Assembly (NCBI GenBank): GCA_027859055.1
Contig: JAQIBO010000212.1
Coordinates: 1-8,616, forward strand
Source: Spirochaeta sp.
GTDB taxonomy: Bacteria > Spirochaetota > Spirochaetia > DSM-27196 > Alkalispirochaetaceae
Direction: 5' to 3'
Length of the DNA: 8,616 bases
The translations under genes and the position numbers were made by a program. Below, piece after piece: positions 1 through 4,426 of this stretch. The stretch's first letter is position 1. The number at the start of each line of letters is the position of its first letter. The notes under the pieces are model-generated. The model saw only the letters and a program-made list of their open reading frames with translations. It was not told the origin of the DNA and ran no database searches.

Positions 1-449
1 AACTCGACGATATCGAGCTCTGTCCCCAACCGGACGTGATCCCGCGGCGCGAAGTCAAATTTGGGAGCGGTCCCGACAATTTCCAGCTCGCGGTTGGCGG
101 ACTCATCGGCACCGATCGGCGTATCCGGGTGGGTCAGGTTGGGAAGCGCGTCGGCTGCCTCGTGCAGGTCGCGTTCAACCGTCTTGAGTTCGTCCTCGCG
201 CCCGGCGATCTCTTCCTTGAGTCGCTTTCCTTCGGCGATGAGGCCGGCGCGCTGCTCGTCGTCGAGTTTTTGTTTCATCGCCGCGGCGTTTTCATTGCGC
301 CGGGTACGGAGCGCTTCAACGGTCTGCAACACCTCGTTGCGGCGGTCGTACAGCGCGAGGATCGCATCGACGTCGACCGACACGTTCCGGTCAGCGACGT
401 TCTTCCGGATCACGTCCGGGTTGTTTCGCACGAATTTCAGGTCCAACAT
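1..449 (-). CDS. serS: Seryl-tRNA synthetase, N-terminal part (cut by window edge)
   Basis: Cytoplasmic class II aminoacyl-tRNA synthetase that charges tRNA-Ser (and tRNA-Sec where present) with serine. Only the first 149 codons plus two bases are in the window. The protein opens MLDLKFVRNNPDVIRKN, the usual SerS beginning. A charged, heptad-like stretch from about residue 30 to 100 is the long antiparallel coiled-coil arm that grips the tRNA-Ser variable arm. It is followed by ALPNLTHPDTPIG (101-113) and FDFAPRDHVRLG (131-142), the conserved linker into the catalytic domain, whose motifs 1-3 lie beyond the edge. The ATG at 449-447 matches the family start exactly, yet no Shine-Dalgarno sequence precedes it; the bases just upstream are pyrimidine-rich and end GATACCGGCC. 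It follows proC after a 102-base gap, so it may have its own promoter. Identification is very secure; whether the rest is intact cannot be seen. Confidence 0.96.
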   Translation of the reverse strand, partial: MLDLKFVRNNPDVIRKNVADRNVSVDVDAILALYDRRNEVLQTVEALRTRRNENAAAMKQKLDDEQRAGLIAEGKRLKEEIAGREDELKTVERDLHEAADALPNLTHPDTPIGADESANRELEIVGTAPKFDFAPRDHVRLGTELDIVE

Positions 450-456
450 GGCCGGT

Positions 457-485
457 ATCTTAACGAAGCGGAGAAAATCGAACAA
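457..485 (-). promoter_or_regulatory. Possible serS promoter (weak match)
   Basis: Read on the minus strand, TTGTTC (485-480, 3 of 6 to the -35 consensus) and TAAGAT (462-457, 4 of 6 to the -10) are separated by exactly 17 bases in the proC-serS gap. Only seven bases (ACCGGCC) lie between the -10 and the serS ATG, so transcription would begin at or one base before the start codon. This agrees with the missing Shine-Dalgarno sequence, but the -35 is poor and a chance match is possible. Confidence 0.25.
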
Positions 486-551
486 GGCTGCAAGGTGGGG
501 GTACAACCCGGGGGTTCCCTCCCGCCTGGCTCCGTCCGGTTGGGAAACGCG

Positions 552-1346
552 CTATCCCTCCAGCTCGCGGGAACGCGCGGTGGCCGCCTCGACCGCTGCC
601 ATGACCGCCGCGGTGGCCCCGCGCTCATGGAGCGTTCGGATACCGCGTATCGTAGTGCCTCCGGGAGAACAGACGCGGCTGATAATCGCCTCCGGGTGAT
701 CGCCGGTTGCCCGCAGGAGCAGTGCCGCGGACTCCACCACATCACGAGCCGCCTCCGCTGCCTGGGCGTACGGCAGGCCCTGTTCCACACCGCCAAGGGT
801 AAGGGCGTGGATAAACTCAAGGGCAAACGCGATCCCGCTTCCCGAGATTCCGGTGACCGCCGCGATCAGCTCTTCCCGCACCGGCACCAGCGTGCCGATT
901 CCGCGCAGCAACTCGATCACCTCGGAACGCATTGCGCGGTCGAGTTCCGGGGAAAAACTGATCCCGGTCACCGCCTTTCCGATATCTGCGGCGAGATTGG
1001 GCATAATCCGAACCACCCGACGCGTTCCGAGGGCGCGCCCAACCGCTTCGATAGAGGTTCCCGCGAGCATCGAAAGCACCAGAGCGTTCCGGGCTGCCGC
1101 TCCCACCTGTTCTCCAAAGTCGGCGAGATCCTGCGGCTTAATCGCCAGGATGACGATATCCGCAAACCCGAAAAGCTCCTCCGGTTTGGAGGAGAAGTCC
1201 TGCGCCCCGAGCTCGCGGGTGGCCCAATCACGCCGAGAGCCGTCTTTTTCAACCATTCCAAGCTGGACTTCGCCGTGTTCGCGAACGATCGCACGAATGA
1301 CGGCAGAGCCCATAAATCCTGTTCCAACGATTCCGATATGTTTCAT
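552..1346 (-). CDS. proC: Pyrroline-5-carboxylate reductase
   Basis: Reduces 1-pyrroline-5-carboxylate to L-proline with NAD(P)H, the last step of proline synthesis, in the cytoplasm. The product is 264 residues, normal for the family. It begins MKHIGIVGTGFMG, a Rossmann dinucleotide fold with GxGxxG at residues 8-13. IKPQDL (69-74) and IMPN (114-117) follow, and the C-terminal P5CR signature is at about 225-240 (SPGGTTIRGIRTLHE). Two loops deviate from common ProC: after IMPN the sequence is LAADIGKAV rather than TPALVGEG-like, and the usual GSGPAY is GSGIAF (169-174). The frame stays open nine codons further upstream, but the ATG at 1346 is chosen because GGAGGACC sits just before it and the Rossmann strand starts immediately. 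It lies 39 bases after trmL and probably belongs to the same transcript. The family call is sure; full catalytic equivalence is likely but not shown. Confidence 0.93.
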   Translation of the reverse strand: MKHIGIVGTGFMGSAVIRAIVREHGEVQLGMVEKDGSRRDWATRELGAQDFSSKPEELFGFADIVILAIKPQDLADFGEQVGAAARNALVLSMLAGTSIEAVGRALGTRRVVRIMPNLAADIGKAVTGISFSPELDRAMRSEVIELLRGIGTLVPVREELIAAVTGISGSGIAFALEFIHALTLGGVEQGLPYAQAAEAARDVVESAALLLRATGDHPEAIISRVCSPGGTTIRGIRTLHERGATAAVMAAVEAATARSRELEG

Positions 1347-1350
1347 GCGT

Positions 1351-1358
1351 GGTCCTCC
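1351..1358 (-). promoter_or_regulatory. Strong ribosome binding site that fixes the proC start
   Basis: The minus strand reads GGAGGACC, then four bases (ACGC), then the ATG at 1346. This near-perfect Shine-Dalgarno sequence selects that ATG over the in-frame ATG at 1373, which would add nine residues with no resemblance to a ProC N-terminus. Confidence 0.75.
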
Positions 1359-1385
1359 ATCAGGTGCCGTCATGTGCCGCGGGAG

Positions 1386-1874
1386 TTATGCAAAACGGCC
1401 GAATCCATTCCGGCGGAGCAGGTCGTACAGCACAACCGCGACGGAATTGGACAGGTTGAGTGACCGTTGCCCCGGCAACATCGGAATACGATATCGCCGT
1501 TGCGGATAACGCGCAAGGATATCTCCCGACAGGCCGCGTGTTTCCGGTCCAAAGAGCAGATACAGCTCCTCATCCAGCGGGATATCCGTGTAGGTCCGCT
1601 TCCCTTTGGTTGTGAGCAACGCGATCGGTAAATCTTTCCCGGCAGGTACGGTCGCCGTATCGTGGAGGTATGCAAAAAACGCATCGGTGTCACCATGCAC
1701 GTGGAGGTCCAGGTCACTCCAGTAGTCAAGACCGGCCCGGCGAACCTGCCGGTCGGAAATTGAAAAGCCAAGCGGTTGGACCAGATGAAGCGGTGTCCCT
1801 GTGGCGGCGCATGTTCGTGCGATATTCCCCGTGTTGGGCGGAATTTCAGGTTCAACAAGCACGACGTGAATCAT
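1386..1874 (-). CDS. trmL: tRNA (cytidine/uridine-34-2'-O)-methyltransferase TrmL
   Basis: SPOUT-fold enzyme that uses S-adenosylmethionine to methylate the 2'-OH of the wobble base (position 34) in tRNA-Leu isoacceptors, supporting accurate decoding; it acts as a cytoplasmic dimer. At 162 residues it has the usual TrmL length and all three motifs: PPNTGNIAR (12-20), LLFGPETRGL (106-115), and RIPMLPGQRSLNLSNSVAVV (129-148), which forms the trefoil-knot SAM site. There is no additional RNA-binding domain, which separates it from larger SpoU/TrmH enzymes. Its ATG overlaps the bioN TGA in an ATGA, and GAGG lies seven bases upstream inside bioN, pointing to translational coupling to the biotin transporter operon. 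proC follows after 39 bases. The exact tRNA target is inferred from the family. Confidence 0.94.
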   Translation of the reverse strand: MIHVVLVEPEIPPNTGNIARTCAATGTPLHLVQPLGFSISDRQVRRAGLDYWSDLDLHVHGDTDAFFAYLHDTATVPAGKDLPIALLTTKGKRTYTDIPLDEELYLLFGPETRGLSGDILARYPQRRYRIPMLPGQRSLNLSNSVAVVLYDLLRRNGFGRFA

Positions 1875-2545
1875 CGGATCGCCTCGGTTTGCGGCCGGGA
1901 TTTACCGGGAGCGGGCGCCGCCGTTTCGGCGAGGACGCCGCGCACCACCATCGCCCCGGCGCGTTGTTCGGGAATGCGCAGGACGTTAAGAACGATCGCC
2001 CGCAGAATCGCCGGATACACCGTGAACAGTTCGGTACGGTGCTGTTTCCCACGGCGCTGGGGTGGCGTTCCCGCGCGGTAACGGAGGAGACCGGCGTGAA
2101 TCGTGTTTTGCAGCTGGAGCAGGACCAGAGGCAAGAGAAACAGGCTTCCGGTCAGGATAAGTCGAAACGGGTCGGCCGCCCGGCGCGGAAGCAGCCGAAG
2201 AAACGGATCCAGTCCGTTTTGAACGCCGGAGACCCCGGCCCACGCGAAATAGGCGCGCGCAACGAGGGCTGCCGCGGTGAGGCGCAGTGCGTACGTTCCC
2301 CAGGAGGTGAACATGGAGAGGGACGCACCGTTGACTATCATCTGCAGCACAAGCACCGGCGCCAGAAGAATCAAGAAGGCGCGGACCGTTGTGAGAATCT
2401 TCCGTACGGTCAATCCGGCGGCGGGGGACACAGCGAGGGCGCCACCGAAAATGCCCGCTGCGACGGCGAGGCTGGTGACGTGAAAGAACGCGATCTGAAT
2501 TGCCACCGTTGCCAGCAGCGCGCCAACGGCTATTACGGTGCTCAT
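1871..2545 (-). CDS. bioN: ECF transporter transmembrane coupling protein (EcfT/BioN type)
   Basis: Integral membrane T-component that couples ATP hydrolysis by BioM to substrate release from BioY in biotin uptake. The 224-residue protein is strongly hydrophobic, with likely membrane helices near residues 2-20, 22-45, 55-72, 84-103 and 128-148. These are followed by a basic cytoplasmic region and a C-terminal QRAGAMVVRG segment (194-203) resembling the Arg-containing coupling helices of EcfT proteins that dock on the ATPases. It lacks the longer cytosolic N-terminus of many EcfT proteins and is compact like BioN. The ATG at 2545 is chosen over the in-frame one at 2593 because it overlaps the bioM stop in an ATGA and has GAGG seven bases upstream; the longer form would add 16 unhydrophobic residues and overlap bioM by 52 bases. 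Sequence alone makes this a divergent family member; the role rests largely on sitting between bioM/bioY and trmL. Confidence 0.82.
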   Translation of the reverse strand: MSTVIAVGALLATVAIQIAFFHVTSLAVAAGIFGGALAVSPAAGLTVRKILTTVRAFLILLAPVLVLQMIVNGASLSMFTSWGTYALRLTAAALVARAYFAWAGVSGVQNGLDPFLRLLPRRAADPFRLILTGSLFLLPLVLLQLQNTIHAGLLRYRAGTPPQRRGKQHRTELFTVYPAILRAIVLNVLRIPEQRAGAMVVRGVLAETAAPAPGKSRPQTEAIR

Positions 2546-3243
2546 CGCCGCGCCTCGGATTGGGGGCGCAAACCCACCGCCGGCCCGATCCACGGCGCAA
2601 TCTCATCAGGTGTTCCGCTTTTGACAACGTTCCCGCCGTCGAGCAGGACAACCGTGTCGGCGATCTCCCATATGTCGCGTGTCTCGTGGGAGGCGACAAC
2701 GACTACCGTTCCCGCAGCCTTTATCGCTTCAATCTGGTCGATAACGCGCAGGATATGGGGATAGTCCAGTTCCAGAAACGGCTCGTCAAGAAAAAGAAAG
2801 TCCGGTGTGCCGAGAAAGGCGCCTGCCAGGGCGAGACGTCGCCGTTGGCCTCCGCTGAGTTCATGCGGTATGGCATTACGGAGCTCTTCCAGCCCGAACG
2901 CGTCCATAAACGTCGGATCCAGGGGATGATCCACGCCTTTGCCGATTCGAAGATCGTTCTCCACGGTATCTCCAAAGATCTGGACATCGGTGTTCTGGAA
3001 CGTCACGCCACATCGCCGGTGAAATGCGCGCCGTCCCGGCTCCCGTCCGTCGACAAGAATCCGGCCCGCTTGATATCTGTGAAGGCCGATCAGCGTCCGA
3101 AGAAGAACAGACTTCCCCGATCCGTTGGCGCCGAGAACCAGCGTGAGTGACCCGGAGTCGGCGACCAGGTCAACGTCGGAGAGTACCTCCCGGAGCGGAT
3201 CTCCCAAAGCAACGGAGAGGCCTGTTATCTCAAGTGACGCCAT
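2542..3243 (-). CDS. bioM: ECF transporter ATP-binding protein (BioM/EcfA type)
   Basis: ABC ATPase that powers the biotin ECF transporter on the inner face of the cytoplasmic membrane. At 233 residues it matches short BioM proteins rather than the approximately 280-residue EcfA pairs. It has all nucleotide-binding elements: Walker A GANGSGKS (38-45), Q-loop FQNTDVQIF (82-90), signature LSGGQ (129-133), Walker B FLFLDE (149-154), D-loop ELD (158-160) and switch His186 in SHE. The Q-loop with QIF is typical of ECF and cobalt/nickel/biotin ATPases. Only one ATPase gene is present, so it should act as a homodimer. The ATG at 3243 overlaps the end of bioY by 19 bases and has no good Shine-Dalgarno sequence, so it probably relies on ribosomes finishing bioY. 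Its TGA overlaps the bioN ATG. Substrate assignment comes from the adjacent bioY. Confidence 0.92.
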   Translation of the reverse strand: MASLEITGLSVALGDPLREVLSDVDLVADSGSLTLVLGANGSGKSVLLRTLIGLHRYQAGRILVDGREPGRRAFHRRCGVTFQNTDVQIFGDTVENDLRIGKGVDHPLDPTFMDAFGLEELRNAIPHELSGGQRRRLALAGAFLGTPDFLFLDEPFLELDYPHILRVIDQIEAIKAAGTVVVVASHETRDIWEIADTVVLLDGGNVVKSGTPDEIAPWIGPAVGLRPQSEARR

Positions 3244-3809
3244 AGTGAGTCGGGAACGGTGCGAAGCAGAAGGTAGAGGACGATCGCTTTTACCGCGTCT
3301 CCGGGGAGGAACGGAAGTGCTCCCGCACCGAGTGCCGCCGGCAGACTCAGCCCCGTTACGCGGGCAAGCCAGGGCACCCCGAGAATGTACGGGAGGAGAA
3401 AACCGAGGCCAAGGGCCCCCACGAGACGCGTTCGCCCCGGGCGTCCCGATGCACCGCCGCGCAAATTCATCACCACCGCGGTGGCCGCCGCCGCCGCGGC
3501 AAAGCCGACCAGGAACCCGCCGGTGGGCCCCGCAAAGTGGGCGAGACCCCCGGTCGCTCCGGCAAACACCGGGAGACCAAGCGCACCCATCACGAGGTAC
3601 ACCGCCACGGTGATAAGCGCCCAGGCAGGTGGAAGAACGATACCGGTGAGGACGACAAACAGATTCTGCAGGACGATTGGAACCGGCGTTCCCGGGAGGG
3701 GGATTGCGATGAACGACCCGGCGGCGATGAGCGCAACCATAAGCGCGGCCATCTGTATGCGTCGAGCGTATGTGACGGTCTGTTCGAAATCTGTTTCCGG
3801 ATCGATCAT
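3225..3809 (-). CDS. bioY: Biotin-binding S-component BioY of ECF transporter
   Basis: Membrane substrate-binding subunit for biotin uptake. The 194-residue protein is mostly hydrophobic with about six membrane segments and carries the BioY hallmarks: IPLPGTPVPIVLQNLFVVLTG-like first loop (about 36-56, written here with the family's conserved VP..LQ pattern), GALGLPVFAG (75-84), GPTGGFLVGF (94-103) and the C-terminal PFLPGDAVKA (166-175). An alanine run (104-109) falls inside a membrane helix. The ATG at 3809 has AGGGGAG just upstream and is preceded by a good sigma-70-like promoter, so bioY is the first gene of bioY-bioM-bioN(-trmL). Its TAA lies inside bioM. No biotin-synthesis gene or riboswitch is visible. 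Identification is very secure. Confidence 0.96.
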   Translation of the reverse strand: MIDPETDFEQTVTYARRIQMAALMVALIAAGSFIAIPLPGTPVPIVLQNLFVVLTGIVLPPAWALITVAVYLVMGALGLPVFAGATGGLAHFAGPTGGFLVGFAAAAAATAVVMNLRGGASGRPGRTRLVGALGLGFLLPYILGVPWLARVTGLSLPAALGAGALPFLPGDAVKAIVLYLLLRTVPDSLWRHLR

Positions 3810-3827
3810 GTGCTCCCCTGTGCGAGC

Positions 3828-3856
3828 ATCGTAGTGAGCCGTGCCGGAGCTGTCAA
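3828..3856 (-). promoter_or_regulatory. Sigma-70-type promoter of the bioYMN operon
   Basis: On the minus strand TTGACA (3856-3851, perfect -35) is followed after 17 bases by TACGAT (3833-3828, 4 of 6 to TATAAT). The predicted transcription start near 3821 leaves a leader of about 12 bases carrying AGGGGAG (3819-3813) just before the ATG at 3809. It lies wholly in the 63-base gap after tpx. This is the best promoter match in the window. No BirA-like long dyad or BioR-like TTATNNATAA was recognised over it. Confidence 0.7.
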
Positions 3857-3872
3857 TTCCGCGGGATCGTCT

Positions 3873-4373
3873 TTAACTCACCGCCTTGAGGGCAGCGTCG
3901 TAGTCCGGTTCCTGCGCGATTTCGGGTACCTGCTCGGTATACACCACCGTGTTGTTCTCATCGAGAACGACAACGGCGCGACTGAGCAACCCGGCGAGGG
4001 GTCCATCGACGATGCGGACGCCGTAGGCGCTGCCAAACTCGCGATCTCGGAGTTCACTGAGGGTGATCACGTTGGAAACTCCCTCGGCCTTGCAGAACCG
4101 TGATGAGGCAAACGGCAGGTCGTCGCTGACGGTGAGACAGACGACGTCATCGTGGGACGCCACATCTTTGTCAACACGGCGGGCGCGTGCGGCGCAAACC
4201 CCGGTATCCAGACTGGGTACGATATTGAGAATCTTCTTCTTCCCTTTGTACCGGGCAAGCCCCACGTCCTCGAGCGAGTCTGTTGTGAGTACAAAATCGG
4301 GTGCATTACTACCGACCGCGGGAAGGTCGCCACTTGTGTTAATCGGATTACCTTTAAATGTTATCTTTGCCAT
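3873..4373 (-). CDS. tpx: Thiol peroxidase (Tpx, atypical 2-Cys peroxiredoxin)
   Basis: Reduces hydrogen peroxide and organic, especially lipid, hydroperoxides using thioredoxin as electron donor. The 166-residue length is standard. The thioredoxin fold carries peroxidatic Cys60 in PSLDTGVCA (53-61), resolving Cys94 in RFCKAEGV (92-99) and the conserved active-site Arg132 in LLSRAVVVLD. The C-terminal QVPEIAQEPDYDAAL is typical of Tpx. The TxxC element (57-60) is kept, although the usual Pro before Val-Cys is Gly58. The ATG at 4373 matches the family N-terminus (MAKITFKGNPI), but no Shine-Dalgarno sequence precedes it; the upstream bases are TATGTTTGACTC. It sits 53 bases after rel and 63 bases before bioY, which has its own promoter, so it may be a single-gene unit. 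Confidence 0.96.
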   Translation of the reverse strand: MAKITFKGNPINTSGDLPAVGSNAPDFVLTTDSLEDVGLARYKGKKKILNIVPSLDTGVCAARARRVDKDVASHDDVVCLTVSDDLPFASSRFCKAEGVSNVITLSELRDREFGSAYGVRIVDGPLAGLLSRAVVVLDENNTVVYTEQVPEIAQEPDYDAALKAVS

Positions 4374-4379
4374 GAGTCA

Positions 4380-4408
4380 AACATACACATGCGGAACCGG
4401 CAGGACAA
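4380..4408 (-). promoter_or_regulatory. Possible tpx promoter giving a leaderless transcript
   Basis: The minus strand carries TTGTCC (4408-4403, 4 of 6 to -35), a 17-base spacer, and TATGTT (4385-4380, 4 of 6 to -10). The -10 ends six bases before the tpx ATG, so transcription would start at about the A of that ATG, in line with the absence of a Shine-Dalgarno sequence. The AT-rich stretch slightly upstream (TATTAT near 4420) offers an alternative -10 without a convincing -35. Confidence 0.35.
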
Positions 4409-4426
4409 GAAAGATAATAGAAATAA

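Noticed and set aside
500..545. GC-rich inverted elements (AACCCGGGGGTT and TTCCC...GGGAA) in the proC-serS gap
   Set aside because: The first has a two-base loop, the second a long loop with a five-base stem, and no T-run follows; not supportable as terminator or attenuator.
36..1463. 475-codon open frame on the plus strand opposite serS/proC/trmL
   Set aside because: It runs antisense across three genes with clear families, has Arg/Gly/His-rich composition without recognisable domain, and is explained by GC-rich third positions that avoid stops in the opposite strand.
1670..2764. 364-codon open frame on the plus strand opposite trmL/bioN/bioM
   Set aside because: Spans three overlapping real genes antisense; low-complexity charged product with no domain.
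3481..3505. GCC/GCG-rich simple repeat
   Set aside because: It encodes an alanine run within a membrane helix of BioY; simple codon repetition in a GC-rich gene rather than a separate element.
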